From Bacillota bacterium (GTDB lineage: Bacteria; Bacillota; Clostridia; Oscillospirales; Acutalibacteraceae): a DNA stretch of 64,000 bases. The position numbers were made by a program, and so were the translations under genes. The stretch is from contig JAEWDK010000015.1 of assembly GCA_023390175.1 (NCBI GenBank), positions 124,001 through 188,000 of the forward strand. The letters are read 5' to 3'. The notes beneath the pieces were generated by a model. That model did not search any database and had not been told where the DNA came from. It worked only from the letters and a program-made list of their open reading frames with translations. Below, one piece after another: positions 1 through 8,406 of this stretch (position 1 is the first letter of the stretch; each line of letters opens with the position of its first letter).

Positions 1-242
1 CGCAGCGGCTGCTCCCCACGGCCGACGGCAAAGGGCGCGTTGCCGCGTTTGAAATGATGTTTGTCAACTCGGCGGTCAGCAACCTGATTCGCGAAGGCCG
101 AACCGCGAATATCAGCCAGACCATCCAAACCGGGATGAGTCAGGGCATGATTACGCTTGATAAAAGCATTGATGAGCTGCTCCGGCGCGGGGTTATCACA
201 CAGAAAATCGCCGCCGAGTACAGCATTGACTTAAACCGGTAG
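1..242 (+). CDS. pilT: Type IV pilus retraction ATPase PilT, C-terminal end (partial)
   Basis: About 79 C-terminal residues are visible; the gene begins before the window. The reading frame enters at base 3 and contains GKGRVAAFEMM, then NLIREGR, an IQTG motif and a helical tail with LDKSIDELL. These match the end of the PilT secretion-type ATPase, which hydrolyses ATP at the inner face of the membrane to depolymerise pili. The next gene on the same strand is pilC, 48 bp downstream of the stop, so this is a pilus operon. The Walker motifs lie outside the window. PilB or PilU are less likely because the C-terminal helix pattern and the VAAFE sequence are typical of PilT. Confidence 0.88.
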   Translation, partial: QRLLPTADGKGRVAAFEMMFVNSAVSNLIREGRTANISQTIQTGMSQGMITLDKSIDELLRRGVITQKIAAEYSIDLNR

Positions 243-290
243 AACCGCGGCTAACAAAACCGTTTGAATTTTCGGAAGGACAGGGATTTT

Positions 291-1532
291 ATGCAGTATC
301 ATTATATCGCCGTAAACCCCAAAAATAAAAAATCACGCGGCTTGATTACTGCCGAAAACAAGGCGGAAGCGATTGCCCGGCTGCAGGACGAGGGCCTGAC
401 CGCACTGGAGCTGGCCGGTTCGGCGGAAAAAGACGCCGCCCCGAAATCAATTTGGGAAATCGAAATCGGCACCTCGGATATTCACAAAGCGAAAATTCCA
501 AAGAAAAGGCTGCTCGCTATGATGCACCAAATGGGAATTATGATGAAGGCGGGCGTTTCCCTTTCTATGGCGATGGGCGTTTTAATCGACGGCGAAAAAG
601 ACAAGCGAATCAAACGAATTTTAAATGAGATAAACGACGATTTGTACACAGGAACCCCGATTTCAGCCGCGATGGCTAAATTCAGGGCATTCCCCGAAAT
701 CATCGTCAATATTATCCAGTCCGGTGAAGCCAACGGCCGACTGGACACGGCGTTTGAACGCTGTGTCGTTATTTTGGAAAAAGAAATCGCGCTTTCGGCA
801 AAAATCAGGGGCGCAATGGGTTACCCGATTTTTCTGATGATTCTCACACTGTTCCTGCTGATTGTTATGAACGCGGCGGTGCTGCCGAACTTTGCCATGG
901 TGTTCAGCCAATTCGGCGCAAAGCTGCCGGCAATTACGATTGCCGTGATGTCGTTTTCCAAATTCATTACAACCAGCTGGTACCTGATTTTGCTGGCCGT
1001 ATTCGCTTTGGTATTCACTTTTACCGTATTAAAGAAGAAAAGTCAGCCTTTTTCCACCGCGATGGACCGTTTACTGCTGAAGGTTCCGGGCATCGGCCCG
1101 CTTCTTCGGCAATCCTACATCGCGCGCTTCTGCCGCATTATGTCCTCCCTTGTGGAAGCCGGCGTGGACATTGTAAGGGCGCTGGAAATTTCACGCGACG
1201 TGATTCCGAACCGCTTTTTCAAACAGCAGCTGACACAGGTGGTGGCCGACGTAAAGGTCGGTTCATCCATTAATGCTTCGGCTGCCAAATTCCCGATTTT
1301 TGATTCGCTGCTCGTTTCCATGATTCAGGTCGGCGAAGAATCCGGAATGCTTTTTGAAACGCTGGATAAAATGGCGTCGCTTTATGAAGAGCAGACCGAT
1401 GAAGCCACCAAGCGGTTTACCTCCGCGCTGGAACCGGCGATGACCATTATTATTGCCGTTATTGTGGGCACCGTGGTTATCTCCATCGTTATGCCAATGT
1501 TCGGTATGTACAACGTGGTGGCAGGAGGATAA
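291..1532 (+). CDS. pilC: Type IV pilus inner-membrane platform protein PilC (GspF family)
   Basis: A 413-aa protein of the GspF/PilC family, the polytopic platform that links the pilus assembly and retraction ATPases to the growing pilin fibre. Two T2SSF repeats can be seen: the first follows KKRLLAMMHQMGIMMKAGVS, the second follows IARFCRIMSSLVEAGV. Three hydrophobic segments flank them (LILTLFLLIVMNAAVLPNFA, a segment near WYLILLAVFALVF, and the C-terminal TIIIAVIVGTVVISIV). I place the start at ATG 291, with GGAAGG at 274-279 upstream, rather than an in-frame TTG at 264. It lies directly after pilT. No pilin or prepilin peptidase follows: the next gene is convergent, so the rest of the pilus operon must lie upstream or elsewhere. 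Confidence 0.92.
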   Translation: MQYHYIAVNPKNKKSRGLITAENKAEAIARLQDEGLTALELAGSAEKDAAPKSIWEIEIGTSDIHKAKIPKKRLLAMMHQMGIMMKAGVSLSMAMGVLIDGEKDKRIKRILNEINDDLYTGTPISAAMAKFRAFPEIIVNIIQSGEANGRLDTAFERCVVILEKEIALSAKIRGAMGYPIFLMILTLFLLIVMNAAVLPNFAMVFSQFGAKLPAITIAVMSFSKFITTSWYLILLAVFALVFTFTVLKKKSQPFSTAMDRLLLKVPGIGPLLRQSYIARFCRIMSSLVEAGVDIVRALEISRDVIPNRFFKQQLTQVVADVKVGSSINASAAKFPIFDSLLVSMIQVGEESGMLFETLDKMASLYEEQTDEATKRFTSALEPAMTIIIAVIVGTVVISIVMPMFGMYNVVAGG

Positions 1533-1536
1533 CGGA

Positions 1537-2829
1537 TTAGTTTTTTTCGGGCGTCTTCAGCGCCCTTTTCAAAAGAATTCCGATTATAACTGACAGGAAC
1601 AGAAGGACCAAGCCTCCCCAAAACCAAAGCACGGACACACTCCGGAACGCAACCACCGCACCGGAAACCCCCGCGGAAAGAAGAACCCCCGCCTGTGTGA
1701 TAAGGGAAAAGAAGGAAAGCATTCCCGAGCGGTGCTCGCCCAGGATTTCTCTGTTCAGCAATACGCTTTCCCCGATGTTCGCGGCGCCCAGACAAAAATA
1801 CATGATTAAATACCATATCCCGAAGCCCGCCGGTCCTTTCGACAGTGCCAGCAGGAACAGGCAGGCGCCCATGCCGATCCGCATGGCGGTGTAGCCTTTG
1901 GACCGGGTAACGCGGCCGCTGTCCAGCGTACGCTTCATGGCCGCATTGCCCAGCAGTGCAAACGCCATTCCCCCGAACGAAAGCAGACCGAGCAGCCAAA
2001 GCATCGCGTTGCCCGGGAGCAGCGCGGTAAACGCGGGCTGCCAGTACGTTTCCACAGTACCGAAAAAGAATCCGGTAAGAAGACCGCCCACCGTTAACAG
2101 AAGCACCACGGGATTGTGTCGGATAAACGTAACGCCTTCGTTCAGGTACTGCCGCAGAGCAGCAGGCCGGGGCGGTTCCTGTTCGGTATGTAATCCCGTG
2201 AATTCGGCGCCTTCCGGCGTTGCGCTGGCATCCTGCCGCTTCGGCTGCGCCGCCTTGCCCGGGGTTTCTTCCACGAAGCGCATAGCCAGCAGCGCGGCGC
2301 ACACGCTGACCGCAATGCGCAAAATCAGGTTCGCGTTATATAACTGCGCCGGAAAAAAGATCTGCAAAACGGAGGGCAGTACCCCGCCCACCGCCGAGCC
2401 CACCGCCAAGCCGATGCTCTCCATAAAAGAAAGCTGCGCGGTAACGGCGGCAAGTTTATCCGGCCCGTTTTCGGCCAGGCATCGGTCAATCAGGAGGGCA
2501 TCCATACTGCCCGAACCGAAAGCCCTTGCGCTGCCGTTCAGCATCATGGCCAGCATGACCGCCGGGAAGCCCCGAAACAGCAGCAGAAGCGCAATGGATA
2601 TACACCCCGTCAGGCAGGAAAGCAGAAACGAGGTTTTGCGGCCGCATCGGTCGGCGAAAATTCCGCTCGGAAGTTCCAGCACAAATGCCGTAAGGGAATA
2701 CGCGCCCACGGCAAACGCAAGCTGGCTCATGGAGCATCCGCGGTTCAGCAGCACAAGGCTCAATACGGGAACCATCAGCCCCGTTGCAAAATGGTACAGC
2801 AGCATCACCGCCGCATACGGTTTACGCAT
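1537..2829 (-). CDS. Major facilitator superfamily exporter
   Basis: A 430-aa MFS transporter with about 12 predicted membrane helices and the conserved loop motif FADRCGRKTSF between helices 2 and 3, typical of drug/proton antiporters. A charged linker (roughly residues 190-225, rich in Pro, Glu and Lys) separates the two six-helix halves. The chosen start is MRKPYAAVM; longer in-frame starts run deep into the upstream regulator gene. Start and upstream stop overlap by 8 bp, so the two genes are co-transcribed and probably translationally coupled. The substrate cannot be read from sequence. Pairing with a winged-helix regulator suggests an inducible efflux system. Confidence 0.82.
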   Translation of the reverse strand: MRKPYAAVMLLYHFATGLMVPVLSLVLLNRGCSMSQLAFAVGAYSLTAFVLELPSGIFADRCGRKTSFLLSCLTGCISIALLLLFRGFPAVMLAMMLNGSARAFGSGSMDALLIDRCLAENGPDKLAAVTAQLSFMESIGLAVGSAVGGVLPSVLQIFFPAQLYNANLILRIAVSVCAALLAMRFVEETPGKAAQPKRQDASATPEGAEFTGLHTEQEPPRPAALRQYLNEGVTFIRHNPVVLLLTVGGLLTGFFFGTVETYWQPAFTALLPGNAMLWLLGLLSFGGMAFALLGNAAMKRTLDSGRVTRSKGYTAMRIGMGACLFLLALSKGPAGFGIWYLIMYFCLGAANIGESVLLNREILGEHRSGMLSFFSLITQAGVLLSAGVSGAVVAFRSVSVLWFWGGLVLLFLSVIIGILLKRALKTPEKN

Positions 2830-3412
2830 TGCCGTCCTCTTCCCCTGCCTTTGTGTTATAAACGATAAATGCATATTCCCACGGCGCAGTGCCTTCTGCC
2901 GGAACTTCATGTTCCGCTGTGAAGGAAGTGATAAAATCCGCCAGTTTCGCAGCGTCCTCCGGGCGAAGGTACGCAATCCCCGTTCTCATATCACCGTATT
3001 TTCGCAGCGAATCCTTCGCATTAAAATCTTTTCTCGCACCCAGCCGGCGGGCGGTGTCGCGGCAGCCTTCATAAATGCGCATCAGCAGATTTTGTGCCAC
3101 CGCGTCGCGCTCCTGGAAAAGGCTGTCGTCCTTTTCCATTCCGACGTTTACATCAACATTTGTCAAACGAAAATAGGTTGCCGTAATCCCGTTAATGCGC
3201 TGCGTATGGTCTTTTTCCAGCAGACCCAGATCGGTCAGCTTTCGGATATGAAGCTGAGCGGAGGAAGCGGAGATTCCCATTTTATCCGCAATTTCTTTTG
3301 CCGTCATCGCATGGCCTGCAATCCCCATTATGCGAAGAAGCTTCTGCCTTTGCGGGCTCATAAAAACACGCAGCTGCTCCTGCGTGGAAAGAACGATTTT
3401 TTTCTTTTCCAT
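2822..3412 (-). CDS. ArsR-like winged-helix transcriptional regulator
   Basis: A 196-aa protein with an N-terminal winged helix (about residues 15-85): SPQRQKLLRIMG, then AMTAKEIADKMGISASSAQL as helix-turn-helix, then a wing around GLLEKDHTQRING. The C-terminal half (about 90-196) looks like a ligand or dimerisation region and matches no family I can name. It is the first gene of an operon with the MFS exporter, so it most likely controls that exporter and itself. Its promoter carries an inverted repeat between the -35 and -10 boxes, which fits autoregulation. ArsR metal-binding cysteines are absent, so metal sensing is unlikely. Confidence 0.8.
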   Translation of the reverse strand: MEKKKIVLSTQEQLRVFMSPQRQKLLRIMGIAGHAMTAKEIADKMGISASSAQLHIRKLTDLGLLEKDHTQRINGITATYFRLTNVDVNVGMEKDDSLFQERDAVAQNLLMRIYEGCRDTARRLGARKDFNAKDSLRKYGDMRTGIAYLRPEDAAKLADFITSFTAEHEVPAEGTAPWEYAFIVYNTKAGEEDGNA

Positions 3413-3445
3413 ATGTGCCGTCTCCCATCACTTTTTATTACAAAG

Positions 3446-3475
3446 ATTATAACGTTACACATATTGTAATGTCAA
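3446..3475 (-). promoter_or_regulatory. Promoter with spacer operator for the regulator-MFS operon
   Basis: On the minus strand TTGACA (3475-3470) and TATAAT (3451-3446) are separated by 18 bp. The spacer contains the inverted repeat TTACA-N5-TGTAA at 3455-3469. A repressor bound there would block RNA polymerase. The boxes are seen directly; operator function is inferred. Confidence 0.7.
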
Positions 3476-3525
3476 GATATATTTTCGTCCAGATCTGTAA
3501 AACAGGTCCCCGTGCAAAAACAAAT

Positions 3526-3545
3526 CGGCGGGGTATTCCCCGCCG
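3526..3545 (-). terminator. Rho-independent terminator of the 59-aa gene
   Basis: Eight-bp perfect stem CGGCGGGG/CCCCGCCG with a 4-nt loop, followed on the minus strand by ATTTGTTTTT. It lies 35 bp downstream of the small gene's stop. Confidence 0.75.
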
Positions 3546-3580
3546 AAATCTTTTACAAACCTTTGATGTGGGCCTCTGTT

Positions 3581-3760
3581 TTATTTGAACATTGTTTCAA
3601 CGTTGTCAATCATACCGTTTACGGCATGCATTGCCTTGTTCGCATTGCGTTTTAAGTGCCTGTTATCCTTCATCATCTTTGCGCCCACTGCCGAAACAGC
3701 CACACCGGCAATTACCCCGGCGCCGATTCCCCTGACAAAGCCCATTGTTTCTTTATACAT
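3581..3760 (-). CDS. Small YtxH-like protein, 59 aa
   Basis: A 59-aa ORF starting MYKETMGFVRGIGAGV, preceded by GGAGATAGATCA-ATG, so the ribosome site is good. A glycine- and alanine-rich hydrophobic stretch (GIGAGVIAGVAVSAVGA, about residues 10-27) is followed by a basic amphipathic helix with many Lys, Asn and His. This layout (short membrane-associated helix plus charged tail) resembles YtxH-type or phage-shock-associated small proteins, but no specific function can be assigned. It has its own terminator and stands alone between the regulator gene and trmL. Confidence 0.68.
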   Translation of the reverse strand: MYKETMGFVRGIGAGVIAGVAVSAVGAKMMKDNRHLKRNANKAMHAVNGMIDNVETMFK

Positions 3761-3881
3761 TGATCTATCTCCTTCATCATATTAAAAAAATCTAATAAGG
3801 TCTTACAGTATCTTTCCCGTCTTATTGCTGTTTATTTTTGAAAAATAATGCCAAAACTTTTTTTGAATAAAGGAGCTTACT

Positions 3882-4382
3882 ATGCCTACACTGAATATCG
3901 TTATGGTCGAACCCGAAATCCCGCAGAATACAGGGAATGTCGCCCGAACCTGCGCCGCAACCGGCGCGCGCCTGCACCTTGTGGGGCCGATGGGTTTTAA
4001 AATTGACGACAAAAAATTAAAGCGCGCCGGGCTGGATTACTGGCACCTGCTGGACATTACCTATTATGAAAGTCTTGCCGATTTTTTCAGCCGCAATACC
4101 GGTAATTTTTACTACTTCACCACCAAGGCAAAACACGTGCATTCCGAAATCACGTACCCCGACAACTGCTATTTGCTGTTTGGGAAGGAAACCGCCGGTC
4201 TTCCTGAAAATCTGCTGCATGAAAATCCCGACACCTGCGTGCGTATTCCGATGATTAACGACGCAGCAGCGCGCAGCCTGAACCTTTCCAATTCGGTTGC
4301 AATCGGCGTTTATGAAGTGCTGCGCCAGTGGGGCTACCCGGAGCTGCTGTGCGAAGGGCAATTAAGGAACTATAAATGGTGA
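3882..4382 (+). CDS. trmL: tRNA (cytidine(34)-2'-O)-methyltransferase TrmL
   Basis: A 166-aa SPOUT-class methyltransferase of the usual TrmL length. It uses S-adenosylmethionine to methylate the wobble ribose of tRNA-Leu. Visible family motifs are PQNTGNVARTCAATGA near the N-terminus (substrate Asn/Arg), LFGKETAGLPE in the middle, and IPMINDAAARSLNLSNSVAI, which forms the knotted SAM-binding loop near the C-terminus. It starts 121 bp after the divergent 59-aa gene and appears to be monocistronic: the glycolytic promoter follows its stop. Confidence 0.92.
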   Translation: MPTLNIVMVEPEIPQNTGNVARTCAATGARLHLVGPMGFKIDDKKLKRAGLDYWHLLDITYYESLADFFSRNTGNFYYFTTKAKHVHSEITYPDNCYLLFGKETAGLPENLLHENPDTCVRIPMINDAAARSLNLSNSVAIGVYEVLRQWGYPELLCEGQLRNYKW

Positions 4383-4432
4383 TTATTTTTTAACAATCTG
4401 CCTGAAAGCCCCATAATCCGTGCCTGTTGCGC

Positions 4433-4461
4433 TTGAAATGATTCACACTTTAGTGTATAAT
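4433..4461 (+). promoter_or_regulatory. Sigma-A promoter of the pgk-tpiA-gpmI operon
   Basis: TTGAAA (4433-4438), a 17-bp spacer and TATAAT (4456-4461), about 50 bp before the pgk start. It is near-consensus, as expected for a highly expressed glycolytic operon. Confidence 0.8.
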
Positions 4462-4512
4462 GTCAAAGGTAAATCGTATATTCATATCTAATAATATAAA
4501 GGAGTGCAAGTC

Positions 4513-5706
4513 ATGAATTATCTCAACAAAAAGACAGTGGAGGACATTGACGTCGCCGGCAAAAAAGTATTGGTTCGCTGCGATTTTAATGTTCCGTTTG
4601 ATGCAGAAGGCAAAATTACCGACCCAAAACGTATCAATGAAGCTTTAAAAACAATCAAGTATCTTATCAGCCACCACGCAAAAGTCATCCTTTGCTCACA
4701 CCTTGGGCGTCCGAAGGGCGAGTTTAACATGAAATATTCCCTTGCTCCTGTCGCCGCATACCTTTCCGAGGCACTCGGTCATGAAGTAAAGATGGCAAAA
4801 GACGTAATCGGTGAAAGCGCAAAGAGCATCGCCGCATCCTTAAAAGACGGCGAAGTGGAGCTGATTGAGAACGTTCGCTTCCACAAGGAAGAAGAAAAGA
4901 ACGATCCTGAGTTTGCAAAGCAGCTGGCTTCTCTTGCTGAGATTTATGTAAATGACGCATTCGGAACCGCTCACAGAGCACACGCATCTACTGCGGGTGT
5001 TGCAGATTATCTTCCGGCTGTGTGTGGCTACCTGATTCAGAAGGAAATTTCCATCATGGGCGGCGCGCTCAGCAACCCGAAGCGCCCGTTTGTCGCAATT
5101 TTGGGCGGCGCGAAAGTTTCCGATAAAATCGGTGTAATCAATAACCTGCTGGAAAAGGTTGACACCCTCATCATCGGCGGCGGCATGGCTTATACCTTCA
5201 TGAACGCGCTGGGCTATTCCATCGGCACATCCATTTGCGAAAGCGACAAGGTCGAGCTTGCAAAGGACATGATGGCAAAGGCAAAGGAAAAGAGCGTTAA
5301 ATTCTTAATTCCTGTTGATAACGTGATCGCAACCGAGTACAAAGCAGACGCCGAACACAAGATTGTGGATTCCGACCAAATTCCGGACGGCTGGATGGGT
5401 TTGGACATTGGACCGAAGACCTCTGTTCTGTTCGCCGACGCAATCAAGGGTTCCGGCACTGTCGTGTGGAACGGCCCGATGGGCGTTTCCGAATGGGACA
5501 ACTTCGCAGCCGGCACCATTGCAGTGGCAAAAGCAGTTGCTGACAGCGGTTCCATTTCCATCATCGGCGGCGGCGATTCCGCGGCTGCGGTTGAAAAACT
5601 CGGCTTTGCGGAGAAAATGACTCACATCTCCACAGGCGGCGGCGCTTCCCTTGAATTCCTCGAGGGTCTTGAACTGCCGGGTATTGCATGCCTGAATGAT
5701 AAATAA
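4513..5706 (+). CDS. pgk: Phosphoglycerate kinase
   Basis: A 397-aa cytosolic enzyme that transfers phosphate from 1,3-bisphosphoglycerate to ADP. Family motifs: VLVRCDFNVPFD near the N-terminus (substrate binding), SHLGRPKG, NDAFGTAHRAHAS, VAILGGAKVSDKI, and the C-terminal nucleotide loop IIGGGDSAAA. Length is standard for bacterial PGK. I start at ATG 4513 with GGAG eight bases upstream; a GTG at 4504 overlaps that ribosome site and is unlikely. First gene of a lower-glycolysis operon with tpiA and gpmI. The gap gene often found at the head of such operons is not present here. Confidence 0.97.
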   Translation: MNYLNKKTVEDIDVAGKKVLVRCDFNVPFDAEGKITDPKRINEALKTIKYLISHHAKVILCSHLGRPKGEFNMKYSLAPVAAYLSEALGHEVKMAKDVIGESAKSIAASLKDGEVELIENVRFHKEEEKNDPEFAKQLASLAEIYVNDAFGTAHRAHASTAGVADYLPAVCGYLIQKEISIMGGALSNPKRPFVAILGGAKVSDKIGVINNLLEKVDTLIIGGGMAYTFMNALGYSIGTSICESDKVELAKDMMAKAKEKSVKFLIPVDNVIATEYKADAEHKIVDSDQIPDGWMGLDIGPKTSVLFADAIKGSGTVVWNGPMGVSEWDNFAAGTIAVAKAVADSGSISIIGGGDSAAAVEKLGFAEKMTHISTGGGASLEFLEGLELPGIACLNDK

Positions 5707-5757
5707 GCAGGGGAAACCCTGCATTCGCACAAATGCGGCAGCCGGTCTGCCGCATTT
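5707..5757 (+). promoter_or_regulatory. Two intercistronic hairpins between pgk and tpiA
   Basis: First hairpin GCAGGG-GAAA-CCCTGC (5707-5722) has a GNRA-type tetraloop directly after the pgk stop. The second, an 11-bp stem AAATGCGGCAG/CTGCCGCATTT (5731-5757), is followed by ATATTTTT and resembles a leaky terminator. They may stabilise pgk mRNA or lower tpiA transcription. Function is inferred. Confidence 0.6.
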
Positions 5758-5786
5758 GAAATATTTTTAATAATAGGAGAAATATC

Positions 5787-6554
5787 ATGAATAAAACGCT
5801 TCGCAAAGCTGTTATTGCAGGCAACTGGAAAATGAATAAAACCCCGGCTCAGGCCAAAGAGTTAATTGAGGGAATCAAGCCCCTGGTAAAGGACGCAAAT
5901 TGCGACGTAGTCGTCTGTGTTCCTTACATTGACCTCAGCACCGCACTGGAAGCAACAAAAGGAACCAACATCGGTGTCGGCGCTGAAAACTGCCATTGGG
6001 AAAAGAGCGGCGCATACACCGGCGAAATTTCGGCCGATATGCTTGCCGCAATAGGCGTACAGTATGTTATCATCGGCCACAGTGAACGCAGAACCTATTT
6101 CGGCGAAACAGACGTTACCGTAAACAAACGCGTACGTGCGGCACTGGACAGCGGCCTTACCGTAATTCTCTGCGTCGGCGAATATCTTGAGCAGCGCGAG
6201 CAGGGCATTACCGCCGAGCTGGTTGCAATGCAGACAAAAATCGCCCTTGGCGGCGTTTCCAAAGAAGAACTGAAAAAAATCATTATTGCCTATGAACCTG
6301 TTTGGGCAATCGGAACCGGCAAAACCGCGACCTCCGCACAGGCAAACGAAGTCTGCGCAGTAATTCGCTCCACGGTAAAGGATCTTTACGACGCTGCTGC
6401 CGCAGATGCGCTGACCGTTCAGTACGGCGGTTCCATGAACGCCGGCAACGCAGTTGAACTGCTTGACAAACCCGACGTTGACGGCGGCTTAATCGGCGGC
6501 GCTTCCTTAAAGCCTGCGGACTTTGCCGAAATCGTGAAGGCGGCAAGCATGTAA
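5787..6554 (+). CDS. tpiA: Triosephosphate isomerase
   Basis: A 255-aa TIM-barrel enzyme interconverting dihydroxyacetone phosphate and glyceraldehyde 3-phosphate. The catalytic Lys lies in AGNWKMNK at the N-terminus, the catalytic His in YVIIGHSERR, and the catalytic Glu in IAYEPVWAIGTGKTAT, which continues into mobile loop 6. The phosphate-binding VQYGGSMNAGNA and GLIGGASL motifs are also intact. It starts 80 bp after pgk, behind two hairpins, with GGAG at the ribosome site, and is followed by gpmI in the same operon. Confidence 0.97.
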   Translation: MNKTLRKAVIAGNWKMNKTPAQAKELIEGIKPLVKDANCDVVVCVPYIDLSTALEATKGTNIGVGAENCHWEKSGAYTGEISADMLAAIGVQYVIIGHSERRTYFGETDVTVNKRVRAALDSGLTVILCVGEYLEQREQGITAELVAMQTKIALGGVSKEELKKIIIAYEPVWAIGTGKTATSAQANEVCAVIRSTVKDLYDAAAADALTVQYGGSMNAGNAVELLDKPDVDGGLIGGASLKPADFAEIVKAASM

Positions 6555-6633
6555 CATTTACAACAGGCAAATTTTTGGATCGCATTGCTTTTGATTTCAA
6601 AACTTGCTGATCCCCGAAAGGCAGGATACTATT

Positions 6634-8148
6634 ATGAAAAAACCATTGATCCTTATGATAATGGACGGCTTCGGCATTGCAGCGGATACAAACGGCAATG
6701 CAATCAAGGCTGCGAACAAACCGAACCTTGACCGTCTTTTTGCAAATAACCCGATTACACAAATCGGCGCTTCCGGACTGAACGTCGGTCTGCCGGACGG
6801 CCAAATGGGCAACTCCGAGGTGGGCCACACCAACATTGGCGCGGGCCGCATTGTTTACCAGGAGCTGACCAGAATTACAAAGTCCATTCACGACGGCGAT
6901 TTTTATGAAAATGCCGCCTTCCTTGCCGCAGCGGACAATGCAGTTGCCCACAATTCCGCGCTGCACCTGCTGGGGCTGCTGTCTGCAGGCGGCGTTCACA
7001 GCCACAACTCGCACCTGTACGCTTTGGTAGAGCTTGCAAAAAGACGCGGTGTGAAAAAGGTTTACATTCACGCACTGCTTGACGGCCGCGATGTCCCCCC
7101 CACCTCGGGCAAAGAATTTGTTGCGGAGTGCGAGCAGAAGCTAAGGGAAATCGGCGTGGGTGAAATTGCAACCATCATGGGCCGCTACTACGCAATGGAC
7201 CGTGACAACCGCTGGGAGCGCGTGGAAAAAGCTTACGCGGCAATGGTTTACGGTGAGGGCGCTCAATGTGAGGATCCGGTGAAAGCCATTGAAGAATCTT
7301 ATAAGCATGATATCACGGATGAATTTGTCGTTCCGACTGTGTGCGCCAAGGGTGCAAAAATTCAGGCGAATGATTCCGTCATCTTCTTTAACTTCCGCCC
7401 CGACAGAGCGCGTGAAATTACCCGCACGTTTGTTGACCCGGATTTTAACGGATTTGTACGCAGAAACGGCTCTTTCCCGCTTACTTATATTTGCATGACA
7501 CAGTACGATGCAACCATGCCGAATGTGCAGGTCGCATTCAAACCGCAAACGCTGAACAACACCTTCGGCGAATATATTTCTGAAAAAGGTCTGACCCAGC
7601 TGCGGATTGCGGAGACCGAAAAATACGCCCATGTGACCTTCTTCTTTAACGGCGGCGTAGAAAAGCAGTATCCGGGCGAGGACAGAGTGCTGGTTCATTC
7701 CCCGAAGGTCGCTACTTACGACATGCAGCCGGAAATGAGCGCATACGAAGTAACCGACAAGCTGGTTGACTGCATTAAAAGCGGCAAATACGATGTGATT
7801 ATCCTGAACTTCGCCAACTGCGACATGGTCGGCCACACCGGCGTTTTTGAAGCGGCGAAGGCCGCGGTGGAAGCGGTTGACAAGTGCGTGGGCAGAGTAA
7901 CCGACGCAATTGCCGAAATGGGTGGCGTGGCAATGATTACAGCGGATCACGGCAATGCCGATAAAATGTATGAAAGCGACGGCTCACCGTTCACTGCGCA
8001 TACCACAAACCCGGTTCCCTTCTGCGTAATCGGCTACCCCTGCAAGCTCCGCACCGGCGGAAAGCTTGCCGATATTGCCCCGACCATGCTTCGCGTTCTG
8101 AATCTGCCCCAGCCGGCAGAAATGACCGGCGTAAGCATTATTGAATAA
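6634..8148 (+). CDS. gpmI: 2,3-bisphosphoglycerate-independent phosphoglycerate mutase
   Basis: A 504-aa manganese enzyme of the alkaline phosphatase superfamily that interconverts 3- and 2-phosphoglycerate. Metal and catalytic motifs: LMIMDGFGI at the N-terminus; GQMGNSEVGHTNIGAGR, holding the phosphorylated Ser; HALLDGRDVPP; the iPGM-domain FFNFRPDRARE; and the C-terminal metal ligands NCDMVGHTG and ADHGNADKM. The chosen start has AGGA seven bases upstream; 30 bp of upstream in-frame sequence is discarded. Sporulating Firmicutes use this pH-sensitive enzyme to hold 3PGA in spores (family knowledge). Confidence 0.96.
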   Translation: MKKPLILMIMDGFGIAADTNGNAIKAANKPNLDRLFANNPITQIGASGLNVGLPDGQMGNSEVGHTNIGAGRIVYQELTRITKSIHDGDFYENAAFLAAADNAVAHNSALHLLGLLSAGGVHSHNSHLYALVELAKRRGVKKVYIHALLDGRDVPPTSGKEFVAECEQKLREIGVGEIATIMGRYYAMDRDNRWERVEKAYAAMVYGEGAQCEDPVKAIEESYKHDITDEFVVPTVCAKGAKIQANDSVIFFNFRPDRAREITRTFVDPDFNGFVRRNGSFPLTYICMTQYDATMPNVQVAFKPQTLNNTFGEYISEKGLTQLRIAETEKYAHVTFFFNGGVEKQYPGEDRVLVHSPKVATYDMQPEMSAYEVTDKLVDCIKSGKYDVIILNFANCDMVGHTGVFEAAKAAVEAVDKCVGRVTDAIAEMGGVAMITADHGNADKMYESDGSPFTAHTTNPVPFCVIGYPCKLRTGGKLADIAPTMLRVLNLPQPAEMTGVSIIE

Positions 8149-8210
8149 CATATTCAAACCGGCCAAACCCACCGCCTGAAGCGGGGGGCTCTGCCGCATT
8201 GAATGAAACA

Positions 8211-8246
8211 AAGAAGGCTCTTCCTCGAACGGGGAAGAGCCTTCTT
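8211..8246 (+). terminator. Terminator after gpmI
   Basis: Sixteen-bp arms AAGAAGGCTCTTCCTC / GGGGAAGAGCCTTCTT around GAAC. The 3' arm itself ends in TTCTT, and a clean U-run is lacking. It ends the glycolytic operon. Confidence 0.65.
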
Positions 8247-8344
8247 GCGGTTTCAGAATTATCTCGTCGCCAAGTGTAGAGAGGTTCCGGACAAAGTAAA
8301 GAGCGCCAATTTCTTCCGTACCGATAACAATCATGTTACCTTCG

Positions 8345-8373
8345 TTGCAATGTACCCGCAAAGGTGATAAAAT
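8345..8373 (+). promoter_or_regulatory. Promoter of the oligopeptide-binding lipoprotein gene
   Basis: TTGCAA (8345-8350), a 17-bp spacer and TAAAAT (8368-8373). It sits 33 bp before the start codon, behind an AAAGGGGG ribosome site. Confidence 0.6.
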
Positions 8374-8406
8374 AATTTTACTCTGGAACTCAAAGGGGGA
8401 CTGTTC

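Noticed and set aside
1382..2302. 306-codon open frame on the minus strand
   Set aside because: It overlaps pilC antisense and the MFS gene in another frame, and its Arg/Gly-rich composition is typical of a shadow frame in GC-rich coding sequence.
1898..3469. 523-codon open frame on the plus strand
   Set aside because: It is antisense to the MFS exporter and its regulator, has no ribosome site, and its translation is low-complexity Arg/Ser/Pro-rich; the minus-strand genes have clear family motifs.
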